A DNA stretch of 37,061 nt, taken from the NCBI GenBank assembly GCA_030038565.1, contig JASHSS010000487.1, positions 1 through 37,061 on the forward strand. The letters run 5' to 3'. The position numbers and the translations under genes are program-made. This DNA is from Bryobacteraceae bacterium. Its GTDB lineage: Bacteria > Acidobacteriota > Terriglobia > Bryobacterales > Bryobacteraceae. Below the pieces are notes generated by a model. It was not told the origin of the DNA, searched no databases, and worked only from the letters and a program-made list of their open reading frames with translations. Positions 15,092-23,524 of the stretch are shown here, in pieces; the first letter of the stretch is position 1, and every line of letters begins with the position of its first letter.

Positions 15092-17404
15092 ATGCAATCC
15101 AATCGAATCGCAGGAGTGGCCTTTCTGACGCTTGGCTCCCTGCTCTATGCCACCATTTTTGGAAGAATCCAGGGAGTCGTGCACGACCCTCAGCATCGGC
15201 CCATTGTCGGAGCGTCGATCAAGCTGCAGGCCGTGACCTCGGATTTTTCTCAATCCACGCAATCCGACGATAACGGAGAATTCTCGTTCACCGCGGTGCC
15301 GGTCGGAGATTACAAAATCACCGTCGCGCGGCCTCAATTCGAGACTTTGGAGCAGACCGTAACGGTGACTTCCGGCGAATCGCCGATCCTTCACTTTCCC
15401 CTGGCGATCGCCAACGTGAGCCAAACTGTGGCCGTCGTCGGCCAGGCGACGGTGGTGAATATGGATTCGGTGACCCCCACCACCCTGGTCGATCGCGGGG
15501 ACATCGCCCAAACTCCCGGCGCGGATCGAACCAACAGCATGGCCATGATCACGGACTACGTACCCGCCGCTTACGTAACCCACGACATGCTGCACATGCG
15601 TGGAGGCCACCAGGTGAATTGGCTGATCGACGGCGTACCCATACCCAACACCAATATCGCCACTAACCTGGGACCCCAGATCGATCCCAAGGATATCGAC
15701 TATCTGGAAGTGCAGCGCGGCAGCTACGATGCGGAATACGGAGACCGCACCTATGGAGTCTTCAACATCGTGCCCCGCAACGGCTTCGAGCGCGAGAACG
15801 AGGCGGAACTGGTCACCTCTTTCGGAAATTGGGACCAGACTAACGATCAACTCAGTTTCGGAGGGCACACCAAGCGCTTCGCGTATTACGCCAGCCTCAG
15901 CGGCGACCGCAGCAACTATGGCCTGCAAGCGCCCATCGGGCAGGTGGTTCACGATGCGGATAACGGTTATGGGGGATTCGCGTCCCTGATCTTCAACGCC
16001 AGTGCTACCGACCAATTCCGCCTGGCCGCCTCGCTGCGCCAGGATTACTACCAGATCCCCATCGACCCGGATCCCAACTCAGCCGGAAATCAGGTTTATC
16101 CGAGTTACGGCCTTCGCGATGCCGAACGGGAACCCGACGGGTACCTCACCTTCTCCTGGGTCCACACATTCGACCGGAACCTGCTGCTGACGGTTTCCCC
16201 TTTCTATCATTACAACCAGGCCAACTATATTGGCGGGCCCAACGATGTGCCGGTGATCTCGACCGTGGACCAGACCGCCAATTACGGCGGAGCGCAAGCG
16301 ACCCTGGATATAACCAGCGTAAAGAATAACGATATTCAAGTGGGAGAGTACGGATTCGCCCAGCACCAGAGCACCTACTTTAATAACGTTTTTACGGATT
16401 GCGCCCCCAACTGCCAGAACTTCGGAGCGTCTTCGGCCGCGGTAACCGGGGGCGTGGCCGAAGAGTTTCTGAGCGACCGGTTTAAAGTAACTTCGTGGTT
16501 GACGTTGATCGCCGGCCTTCGCCAATCGAACTTCAGCACCCCGGGAGTGGGAACCGAGGCGGGAGTTGTCCAGAACGCCACCGACCCGCGCTTTGGCGCG
16601 TCCGTCCGGGTCCCGCGCCTGAACTGGGTCTTTCACGGGTTTTACGGCCACTTCTATCAACCGCCTCCGCTCTTGACGGCGACTGGTCCATTGCTCAATT
16701 TGGCCACCAGCCAGACGCTCACTTTCGCCCCCTTGAAGGGTGAACGCGACGAAGAATACCAGTTCGGCGTCTCGATTCCTTTGCGGGGCTGGGTGCTCGA
16801 AGAAGACACCTTTCAGACCCGCGCGCAGAACTGGCTGGACCACAATAACATCGGCGAATCGAACATCTTCTGGCCCATCACCTGGACCGCCGCCCTGATC
16901 CAGGGTTGGGAAACCACGCTGCGTTCCCCGCGCATCCGGCGCCGCGCCCAGGTGCACCTGGCGTACTCGAATCAGATTGCACAGGCCACCTCGCCCATCA
17001 CCGGAGGGGTAGTCTGCCCGCTTCCCGTGACTCCGGCGTGCCCCGTATACATCCCGCCGGGCTATTCGCCGGTGGACCACGATCAGAGGAACACGCTGAA
17101 TGCGGGAGCCAATTCCAATCTTCCCTGGCAGGTCTTCGCTTCCACGAATGTGTATTACGGCTCGGGATTCACCAACGGAAATCCGGACGCGCAATATCCG
17201 GGGAACTATCTGCCCCAGCACACCACCTTTGACATTTCTCTGGGAAAGAGTTTTGGCGAGGGCGACCGGTACCGATTATCGGTGACCGCTCTGAACGTGA
17301 GCAATCGCCGGGTATTGCTCGACAACAGCTTGACCTTTGGAGGGTTCCACTTCAACGACCCGCGGCAGATCTACGGCGAATTCCGCTGGAGATTTCACTA
17401 CTGA
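15092..17404 (+). CDS. TonB-dependent receptor with carboxypeptidase-regulatory N-domain
   Basis: This 770-residue outer-membrane receptor begins with a short signal peptide (IAGVAFLTLGSLLYATIFG). A carboxypeptidase-regulatory domain follows at about residues 24-110 (GRIQGVVHDPQHRPIVGASIKL, DDNGEFSFTAVPVGDYKITV). The plug domain includes MRGGHQVNWLIDGVPIPNTN, IDYLEVQRGSYDAEYGDRTYGVFNIV. A barrel of about 530 residues ends in RWRFHY. It has true plug motifs, closer to siderophore/metal or vitamin receptors than the receptor at 9467-11995. An extracellular loop carries a CAPNC pair and another CPLPVTPAC pair, which could form disulfides or touch a metal ligand. It follows the Cys-rich protein at 14637. 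No ligand can be assigned. Confidence 0.9.
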   Translation: MQSNRIAGVAFLTLGSLLYATIFGRIQGVVHDPQHRPIVGASIKLQAVTSDFSQSTQSDDNGEFSFTAVPVGDYKITVARPQFETLEQTVTVTSGESPILHFPLAIANVSQTVAVVGQATVVNMDSVTPTTLVDRGDIAQTPGADRTNSMAMITDYVPAAYVTHDMLHMRGGHQVNWLIDGVPIPNTNIATNLGPQIDPKDIDYLEVQRGSYDAEYGDRTYGVFNIVPRNGFERENEAELVTSFGNWDQTNDQLSFGGHTKRFAYYASLSGDRSNYGLQAPIGQVVHDADNGYGGFASLIFNASATDQFRLAASLRQDYYQIPIDPDPNSAGNQVYPSYGLRDAEREPDGYLTFSWVHTFDRNLLLTVSPFYHYNQANYIGGPNDVPVISTVDQTANYGGAQATLDITSVKNNDIQVGEYGFAQHQSTYFNNVFTDCAPNCQNFGASSAAVTGGVAEEFLSDRFKVTSWLTLIAGLRQSNFSTPGVGTEAGVVQNATDPRFGASVRVPRLNWVFHGFYGHFYQPPPLLTATGPLLNLATSQTLTFAPLKGERDEEYQFGVSIPLRGWVLEEDTFQTRAQNWLDHNNIGESNIFWPITWTAALIQGWETTLRSPRIRRRAQVHLAYSNQIAQATSPITGGVVCPLPVTPACPVYIPPGYSPVDHDQRNTLNAGANSNLPWQVFASTNVYYGSGFTNGNPDAQYPGNYLPQHTTFDISLGKSFGEGDRYRLSVTALNVSNRRVLLDNSLTFGGFHFNDPRQIYGEFRWRFHY

Positions 17405-17472
17405 GGAGTTACTGAGCAGCGAAGGTTGTCCGGCGCCGCGCGGAGGCCGAGAGCGTCCCGCTGTTCCCCGGC

Positions 17473-17524
17473 CTCACCCGGCCCGCCGGTTCCCCGCTCA
17501 CCCGGCCGCTCCGCTCACCCGGCC
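17473..17524. repeat. Three direct copies of CTCACCCGGCC
   Basis: The 11-mer CTCACCCGGCC occurs at 17473-17483, 17497-17507 and 17514-17524, spaced 24 and 17 bases apart, in the gap between the TonB receptor and the STAS gene. The uneven spacing suggests a low-complexity relic and not a regular operator array. Confidence 0.5.
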
Positions 17525-17559
17525 CACCAGGCCAGTGGCGTTTTGCCCCCGAAACGGCT

Positions 17560-17565
17560 TACACT
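17560..17565 (+). promoter_or_regulatory. Candidate -10 box before STAS gene
   Basis: TACACT ends eight bases before ATG 17574, implying a near-leaderless transcript. No Shine-Dalgarno sequence is seen. Confidence 0.4.
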
Positions 17566-17573
17566 ATGCGTCG

Positions 17574-17915
17574 ATGGCGACGGACATGCTGTTCGAGGAA
17601 ATCGCTCCCGGAACGGTGGTCGTGCCCCTCTCCGGCAAGCTCATGTTGGGGCAGGGAGGCGGCCAGATCGTGGGCATGGTGGAAGACCTGCTGCGGCAGG
17701 GAAAGCGCATCTTCATCTTCGACCTGAGCGGGGTGGCGGCGATTGACAGCACCGGCATCGGGCACTTCATCGCCAGCTTCAACAAGATCATGGGCGCGGG
17801 CGGCGATATGCGCATGGCGGGCGCCACCGGCCACGTGCTGGAATCCTTCAAAGTCAGCCTGCTGGATACGGTATTCCCGTTCTTCCCAAGCGTGGAAGCG
17901 GCGCGGGCGGCCTGA
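17574..17915 (+). CDS. STAS-domain protein (anti-sigma factor antagonist type)
   Basis: This 113-residue protein is a single STAS domain: VVVPLSGKLMLGQGG, a strand RIFIFDLSGVAAIDSTGIGHF containing the conserved DST-G site, and GDMRMAGATGHVLESFKVSLLDTVFPFF. In SpoIIAA/RsbV proteins the Ser in this loop is phosphorylated by an anti-sigma kinase; here that residue is Ser of DSTG. No HATPase kinase or SpoIIE/PP2C phosphatase gene is in the window, so the partner is unknown. The open frame extends upstream into GC-rich repeats; ATG 17574 gives the domain start. It is convergent with the minus-strand radical SAM gene, 31 bases away. Confidence 0.88.
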   Translation: MATDMLFEEIAPGTVVVPLSGKLMLGQGGGQIVGMVEDLLRQGKRIFIFDLSGVAAIDSTGIGHFIASFNKIMGAGGDMRMAGATGHVLESFKVSLLDTVFPFFPSVEAARAA

Positions 17916-17946
17916 TCGCGCCGCGGCGCCTCCTGCTTCGCCGCGG

Positions 17947-19239
17947 CTATTCGGTGAAGCTCCCGGTGACGCCCTGGAACCCGCGCAGCGCCTGCTTGCC
18001 CACCCACTTAATCACGCGTCCGGCGTCGTAACAGTATGCCAGGTTGTGATTCAGCGTCGAGAAGCAGTGCGGCTCGCAGGACTTCTTCATCTCGTCCAGT
18101 TGCCCGGCTTCGAACTTGTGCCGGCCCACCACTCCCCAATCGTAGGTGGCCGTGTACATCGGGAAGCACGGCGCCAGCGTGCCGTCCGTGCGGATGATCA
18201 CGTTGTTGTGGCCCGCCCGGCAGCTCCACTCCTGCAGCTTGCCGCGCATGAAATCGCGCATATCGTTGAGCCGCTGCACCGAGTTCACCATCTTGTAGCC
18301 GGCCTTGTTTTTCTCGATGATCCAATCCACCAGCGCGTCCACTTGCGGCCAGTCTTCCTTGTGGATGTAGGTGACGTTTTCGTTGAGGTGCTGGAAGTGG
18401 TCCGCCTCCAGCATGGGAGTCTCGTTGATGTGGTAATCGGTGGCGATGCGGTGCTCGCGGGCGATCTCGGTCAACTGCCGGATGTCGTCCAGGTTGTTGC
18501 GGCAGATGTTCATGTTGAAGAACACCGTGTACCCGTAGCGGTACTGGCGCTTCACCAGGTGATCGAAGTAGCTGCGGATGGGGGTCAGCGCCTTGGGCAG
18601 GCCGGGTTTCTCATCCACCGCATCCACGGCCAGGTTGAAGGTGGCCACGCCGGCATCGCCCAGCCGGTCGATCACATCCGGACGCAGCAGCCGCCCGTTG
18701 GTGGGAACGTACACCCAGAAGCCTTTTTTGGCGGCGTAGGAAACCACTTTGTGCACCAGTTGCGGGCGCAGCAGCGGCTCGCCGCCCATCAGCGCCAGGA
18801 CCCGGCAGCCATGGTCGTGCAGCCAATCGATGGAGCGGCGCGCGACATCTTCGGTCATGCCCTTCACGCGGTTGTCGAAGGCCCAGCAGTAGTGGCAATC
18901 CAGGTTGCACTTCCACTCCGTGAAGAGGTACGCGATGATCGGGTGAAAGTCTCCCGGCATGACGCGCGAGCGCACGTAAGGAAAAAGCCAGCCGCGCATG
19001 GCGCGGTACACATACTGCGAGCCCCAGGTGCGTTTGTTGGGCGTGGTTTCGGGATCGGGTATCGCCTGCAGTTCGGGGCGTTCCGGGTATACGGGGTCGG
19101 GTAGAGTGAGCGGCTGCCCGGGTGTGGGGAGCAGGCTCTTGGAGTGGTTCTTCACCAACAGATCGTGAAGCTGGACATCAACACGAAAAGTGGGATGGGG
19201 ATGTTGGGCTGGAACGGTTTCTTGATATTCGGATGGCAT
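17947..19239 (-). CDS. Radical SAM protein with N-terminal extension
   Basis: This 430-residue radical SAM enzyme has its cluster motif at C111-x3-C115-x2-C118 ([13 protein letters not shown]), followed by [10 protein letters not shown] and a core TIM-like barrel. The C-terminal part has more cysteines ([35 protein letters not shown]), suggesting one auxiliary cluster, as in SPASM-type enzymes. About 100 residues precede the core and are not part of the usual fold. ATG 19239 is preceded by a purine-rich GAGGAAGAGG and is preferred over an upstream in-frame start at 19293. It is divergent from the xylonate dehydratase gene, sharing a 116-base promoter region. I cannot assign the substrate; no short precursor-peptide gene is visible beside it. 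Confidence 0.83.
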   Translation of the reverse strand: MPSEYQETVPAQHPHPTFRVDVQLHDLLVKNHSKSLLPTPGQPLTLPDPVYPERPELQAIPDPETTPNKRTWGSQYVYRAMRGWLFPYVRSRVMPGDFHPIIAYLFTEWKCNLDCHYCWAFDNRVKGMTEDVARRSIDWLHDHGCRVLALMGGEPLLRPQLVHKVVSYAAKKGFWVYVPTNGRLLRPDVIDRLGDAGVATFNLAVDAVDEKPGLPKALTPIRSYFDHLVKRQYRYGYTVFFNMNICRNNLDDIRQLTEIAREHRIATDYHINETPMLEADHFQHLNENVTYIHKEDWPQVDALVDWIIEKNKAGYKMVNSVQRLNDMRDFMRGKLQEWSCRAGHNNVIIRTDGTLAPCFPMYTATYDWGVVGRHKFEAGQLDEMKKSCEPHCFSTLNHNLAYCYDAGRVIKWVGKQALRGFQGVTGSFTE

Positions 19240-19355
19240 CCTCTTCCTCGCGATATACCTTTCAGGGTGGCTTAAACAGGCCGCTGCCGTCAACCCGAAA
19301 GTTGTGCAAAATTGAACATTACCACTTGCGCAGTGGGTTCTTATATCGTGATGGA

Positions 19356-21314
19356 ATGACCGACTTTGAAGCCCGGCTTCTGGATTCGGGCGATCCCGAA
19401 CTCTATCGCGTAGACTCGACCGCGCCCGGCCCGGCGGGATCTTTGCCCATCACGCCCGAGATGCTCCGGTCGCGGCCCTCCGGAGACCTGTTCGGATGGG
19501 CTCAGGATGCCGGCATGGGCTGGAACCCGGCGCTGCTGGGAGGGCGCGAATACCTGATCCTGAGCACGCACGGCGGCATTCGCGCCGCCGACGGCACGCC
19601 CGTGGCGCTGGGCTATCACACCGGCCACTGGGAAGTCGGCCTGCTGATGGAGGCGGCTGCCCGCGAACTCAAGCAACTGGGCGCGGTGCCCTTTGCGGGC
19701 TATTGCACCGACCCTTGCGACGGCCGCACCCAGGGCACCGTGGGGATGTTCGATTCGCTGCCCTACCGCAACGATGCGGCGGCGGTCTTCGGACGGCTGA
19801 TCCGCTCGTTGCCCACGCGCAGCGGCGTCCTGGGCGTGGCCACCTGCGATAAGGGCCTGCCCGCCATGATGATGGCGCTGGCCGCCGCGCGCGATCTGCC
19901 GGCCGTGCTGATTCCCGGAGGGGTGACCCTGCTGGCCGAAGAAGGTGAGGACGCCGGCAAGATCCAATCCGCCGGAGCCCGCTTCGCGCGCGGCCAGATG
20001 ACCCTGGAAGACGCCGCCCAGGGGCTTTGCCGCGCCTGCGCCACGCCCGGAGGCGGATGCCAGTTTCTAGGCACCGCGGCCACCTCGCAGGTGGTCGGCG
20101 AAGCCCTGGGGATGGCGCTACCGCACGCCGCCCTAGCCCCTTCGGGCCATCCTCTCTGGCTCGATATGGCCCGCCGCTCGGCGCGCGCCGTGGTGGCCCT
20201 GGAGGCTCACGGATCGACCATGGGCGGCATTCTGACGCCCGCATCCGTGCGCAACGCCATGGTGGTCCACGCCGCCTTCGGAGGGTCCACCAACCTGATC
20301 CTGCATTTGCCCGCCATCGCTCACGCCGCCGGCATTGCGCGCCCCACGGTGGAGGATTGGACGCGCGTCAACCGCGAGACGCCGCGCCTGGTGGATGCCC
20401 TGCCCAACGGTCCCGTGGGTCATCCCACGGTGCGCGTGTTTCTGGCCGGCGGAGTGCCGGAGGCCATGCTGCACCTGCGCGCCGCCGGCCTGCTGGATAC
20501 CTCCGCTCTCACCGTCAGCGGCCTCAGCCTGGGCGCGGTGCTGGACTGGTGGGAACAATCCGAACGCCGCCGGGCCCTGCGGCAGCGGTTGCAAGAGCGC
20601 GACGGCATCGACCCCGACAGCGTCATCATGGACCCCGACAGCGCCCGCCGCCGCGGCCTCACCTCGACGGTGACTTTTCCCACCGGCAACCTGGCGCCCG
20701 GCGGTTCGGTGATCAAGAGCACCGCCATCGACCCCGGCGTGGTGGATGCCGATGGCGTCTACCGCAAGACCGGCCCGGCGCGCGTCTTCCGCACCGAGCG
20801 CGAGGCGATTGCGGCCATCAAAAGCGGCGCGCTCGGCGAGGGCGATGTGATGGTGCTGATGTGCCGGGGACCTATGGGATCGGGCATGGAAGAAATCTTT
20901 CAGGTGACCTCGGCTCTGCGCTACCTGGATTATGGCAAGCACATCGCCGTGGTCACCGACGCGCGCTTCAGCGGCGTTTCCACGGGCGCCTGCATCGGCC
21001 ATGTGACCCCCGAGGCGCTGGCCGGGGGACCCCTGGGCAAACTGCGCGACGGCGACACCATCCGGATCTCCATCGACCGTCTGCGCCTGGAGGGATCCGT
21101 GGACCTGGTAGTGAATGGAAGCGCCGAAGAGGGCGCCCGCGAGTTGGCCTCCCGCCCGCCGCGCGCGGACCTGGCGCCCGATCCGGCGCTGCCCACGGCC
21201 ACCCGCCTGTGGGCCGCCTTGCAGCAGTCCAGCGGCGGAACCTGGGGCGGCTGCGTGTTCGATGTCGAGGCCATCCTCGGGCGCCTGCGGGAAGCCGATC
21301 GGTCAGGATTTTAA
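19356..21314 (+). CDS. YjhG/YagF-type D-xylonate dehydratase (IlvD/Edd family)
   Basis: This 652-residue enzyme dehydrates a sugar acid, D-xylonate in characterised YjhG/YagF enzymes, to the 2-keto-3-deoxy acid using an Fe-S cluster. Length and sequence match that subfamily (about 650 residues), longer than ordinary IlvD. Cluster cysteines are in [26 protein letters not shown] and [19 protein letters not shown]-terminal family motifs follow ([55 protein letters not shown]). ATG 19356 lies just after a TTATAT box, so the mRNA may be almost leaderless. With xylulokinase and xylose isomerase genes downstream, xylose is the likely context, but other pentonates or hexonates are possible. Confidence 0.88.
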   Translation: MTDFEARLLDSGDPELYRVDSTAPGPAGSLPITPEMLRSRPSGDLFGWAQDAGMGWNPALLGGREYLILSTHGGIRAADGTPVALGYHTGHWEVGLLMEAAARELKQLGAVPFAGYCTDPCDGRTQGTVGMFDSLPYRNDAAAVFGRLIRSLPTRSGVLGVATCDKGLPAMMMALAAARDLPAVLIPGGVTLLAEEGEDAGKIQSAGARFARGQMTLEDAAQGLCRACATPGGGCQFLGTAATSQVVGEALGMALPHAALAPSGHPLWLDMARRSARAVVALEAHGSTMGGILTPASVRNAMVVHAAFGGSTNLILHLPAIAHAAGIARPTVEDWTRVNRETPRLVDALPNGPVGHPTVRVFLAGGVPEAMLHLRAAGLLDTSALTVSGLSLGAVLDWWEQSERRRALRQRLQERDGIDPDSVIMDPDSARRRGLTSTVTFPTGNLAPGGSVIKSTAIDPGVVDADGVYRKTGPARVFRTEREAIAAIKSGALGEGDVMVLMCRGPMGSGMEEIFQVTSALRYLDYGKHIAVVTDARFSGVSTGACIGHVTPEALAGGPLGKLRDGDTIRISIDRLRLEGSVDLVVNGSAEEGARELASRPPRADLAPDPALPTATRLWAALQQSSGGTWGGCVFDVEAILGRLREADRSGF

Positions 21315-21434
21315 CCAGCCCTTTTGGCGGACGGATGGATTCTCCCGAACGGGCGCCTTCGGAAAGTGATCCGCCGCACCAGCCGGACGCCTCCGCCCGA
21401 GAGCCCGCTTAATGGACCTGCTAGCCTTAAATCA

Positions 21435-22445
21435 ATGCCGTCGGTGAACCGCCAGATCACGCTGGCCACTCGCCCGGTAGGGATGCCCCAGGGGGCGGAT
21501 TTCCGCCTGATCGAAACGCCCATTCCGCGTCCGGGCGCCGGGGAGGCTCTGATACGCGTGTTGTACCTGTCGCTCGATCCCTACCTGCGCGCGCGAATGA
21601 ACGGGGCCCTCTCGTCTGCGCGCCCCGTGCAGGTGGGCGAGGTGATGGCGGGCGAGGCCGTGGGAGAAGTGATCGAATCCAACGATCCGCGCATGGGGCG
21701 CGGCGACATCGTGGAGGGCATCCTGGGATGGCAGGAGTACGCCGTGGCTCACGCCAAGGCTCTGCGCAAGATCGACCCCCAGGCTTTTCCCGTCACCACC
21801 TCGCTGTACGTGCTGGGCATGCCGGGGCTCGCGGCGTACTTCGGTTTGCTGGATATTTGCCATCCCGCGCCCGGAGAAACCGTGCTGATTTCGGGAGCCG
21901 CGGGCGCGGTCGGATCGCTGGTAGGACAGATTGCCCGCATCAAGCGCTGCCGGGCGGTGGGAATCGCCGGCAGCCCCGAAAAGGTCCACTACCTCACCGC
22001 CGAGCTGGGCTTCGACGGCGCGGTGAATTACAACCAGACGCCCGATCTCTACGCCGCATTGAAGGAGATCTGCTCCAACGGCATCGACGTGTATTTCGAT
22101 ACTGTGGGCGGCCCCATCACCGACACGGCGATGCGCCTGATAAACAACCACGCGCGCATTTCGGTGTGCGGGCAGAGTTCCCAGTACAACGCCGCGCAGC
22201 CCGACGTGGGGCCGCGATGGCTCAGCCAGTTGATCGTGCGGCAGGCCCGCGTGGAGGGGTTCCTGGTTTCGCAGTTCTCCAGCCGTTTCGAGGAGGGCCT
22301 GCGTCAACTGGCAACCTGGCTGCGCGAGAAGAAACTGCACTACCGGGAGGAAATTGTGGAGGGGCTTCCGCGGGCCCCCGAGGCCTTCCTGGACATGCTG
22401 CGGGGACGGCACACCGGAAAGCTCATGGTCAAGATCGGCGCGTAA
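21435..22445 (+). CDS. Zinc-independent MDR NADP-dependent oxidoreductase
   Basis: This 336-residue medium-chain dehydrogenase/reductase is of the leukotriene-B4-dehydrogenase/CurA type, which reduces activated double bonds with NADPH. Recognisable parts are the N-terminal SLDPYLRARMNG, GEAVGEVIESNDP, the nucleotide-binding GAAGAVGSLVGQIARIKRC with GIAGSPEK, NYNQTPDLYAALKEICSNGIDVYFDTVGG and CGQSSQYN. The cysteine set of zinc MDRs is absent. ATG 21435 sits 120 bases after the dehydratase stop with only a TAGCCT/TTAAAT-like box before it and no Shine-Dalgarno. Its link to sugar metabolism is positional only; it may be a general enone/quinone reductase. Confidence 0.88.
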   Translation: MPSVNRQITLATRPVGMPQGADFRLIETPIPRPGAGEALIRVLYLSLDPYLRARMNGALSSARPVQVGEVMAGEAVGEVIESNDPRMGRGDIVEGILGWQEYAVAHAKALRKIDPQAFPVTTSLYVLGMPGLAAYFGLLDICHPAPGETVLISGAAGAVGSLVGQIARIKRCRAVGIAGSPEKVHYLTAELGFDGAVNYNQTPDLYAALKEICSNGIDVYFDTVGGPITDTAMRLINNHARISVCGQSSQYNAAQPDVGPRWLSQLIVRQARVEGFLVSQFSSRFEEGLRQLATWLREKKLHYREEIVEGLPRAPEAFLDMLRGRHTGKLMVKIGA

Positions 22446-22749
22446 GGGGCGGGCGCGTTGGGCAGCGCTTTTTTGTCTGCCGCGGCGTTCAGGCCAACGA
22501 GCGGCGGTGCAGGCGCCCGGCGGAGCCACACGTTCGGGAGCGGCCATCGGTCCCATGAAACGGAAGCGCCGCGGTGCCACCGAGCCGTTGACGCACCGAG
22601 CGGGCCGGCGAACGCAACCGGTCCGGCCGCCGGGCCAACTTCCTGTCCGATGAGACACCACCGGCGGCGAAGACATCGCGTGCATGAAAACCCCGTAAGC
22701 CCGATTTGACCGGTCCGATGGACGCGATTCGTCACGGATAATAGAAGAC
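22446..22749. other. Intergenic region before SDR gene
   Basis: This 304-base gap is GC-rich. A small hairpin with a GCGC stem and six Ts (22453-22474) follows the MDR stop by eight bases and could be a weak intrinsic terminator. A long stretch around 22486-22540 looks like decayed repeat sequence. A -10-like GATAAT at 22737-22742 precedes the SDR ATG. I see no gene here. Confidence 0.45.
22737..22742 (+). promoter_or_regulatory. Candidate -10 box before SDR gene
   Basis: GATAAT ends eight bases before ATG 22750. A TTGACC at 22706-22711 is 25 bases upstream, too far for a normal -35. Transcription would start about at the ATG. Confidence 0.4.
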
Positions 22750-23484
22750 ATGGAGACGCTGGAAGGGACCACCGCCCTGGTAACGGGTGGTTCGCGGGGC
22801 ATCGGGCGGGCCGTCTGCCTGCGGCTCGCCAACGATGGCGCGAAGATCATTCTGCACTACCACAGCAACCGGGCAGCCGCCGAGGAAGCCGCGGCGGCCA
22901 TCGGGCGCGAGGTCCGGCTGGTGCGGGCCGACCTGGGATCCATCGACGAAATTGAAGCCATGTTTGGCGAGCTGGGGCCGCTGAAACTGGATTTCCTGAT
23001 CAACAACGCCGGAATCTGGAAGGGCACCCCGATGGGATCCACCACCGCGGCCGTCGCCGGCCAGATCATCGACACGAATTTGAAGGGGCCGTTTTGGGTG
23101 ACCCAGTGCGCGCTGCCGTTGCTGAAGGATGGCGGGCGGATCGTGAACGTCTCTTCGGTGGCGGGGCGCATCGGCGTGGCGGGGGGCCGCAGCCTGTACG
23201 GCGCCACCAAGGCCGCCATCGATGCGCTCACCCGCAACTGGGCGCTGGAACTGGCTCCGCGCAAGATCCTGGTGAATGCCGTGGCGCCGGGCTACGTCAC
23301 CACCGATATGACCTCGGACTATTTCTCCGACCCCGCCATTTTCGAAAATGCCCTGCGCCGCCACCCGCTGGGCCGCCTCACCGCGCCCGAGGATGTGGCG
23401 GAGGTGGTGGCGTTTCTCTGCTCGGAGGGGGCCCGGTATGTCACGGGCCAGAGCATTAATGTGAGCGGCGGGTCGGTGATTTAG
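22750..23484 (+). CDS. Short-chain dehydrogenase/reductase (FabG-like)
   Basis: This 244-residue classical SDR has TGGSRGIG near residue 14, NNAG in DFLINNAGIW, catalytic Ser in NVSSVAG, YGATK (YxxxK) and the C-terminal GGSVI. HYHSN after the second strand suggests NADPH preference, as in 3-oxoacyl-ACP reductases. Lying between a xylonate dehydratase and xylulokinase, it might oxidise an aldose such as xylose to the lactone, which would feed the dehydratase. However, SDR sequence alone cannot separate sugar dehydrogenases from FabG paralogues. The gene ends 40 bases before xylB. Confidence 0.88.
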   Translation: METLEGTTALVTGGSRGIGRAVCLRLANDGAKIILHYHSNRAAAEEAAAAIGREVRLVRADLGSIDEIEAMFGELGPLKLDFLINNAGIWKGTPMGSTTAAVAGQIIDTNLKGPFWVTQCALPLLKDGGRIVNVSSVAGRIGVAGGRSLYGATKAAIDALTRNWALELAPRKILVNAVAPGYVTTDMTSDYFSDPAIFENALRRHPLGRLTAPEDVAEVVAFLCSEGARYVTGQSINVSGGSVI

Positions 23485-23524
23485 CGAGCGCGGAAGGGCC
23501 GCCGCCGTGTCACTATAGGAGTCT

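Noticed and set aside
22486-22545. Stretch that looked like an integron attC site (GCCAACG ... CGTTCGG)
   Set aside because: The arms are short, inner L-boxes do not pair convincingly, and there is no integrase or cassette structure.
23508-23520. GTCACTATAGGAG before xylB, resembling the core of a phage T7 promoter
   Set aside because: Only the 3' part matches and no phage genes are present; AGGAG simply serves as the ribosome-binding site.
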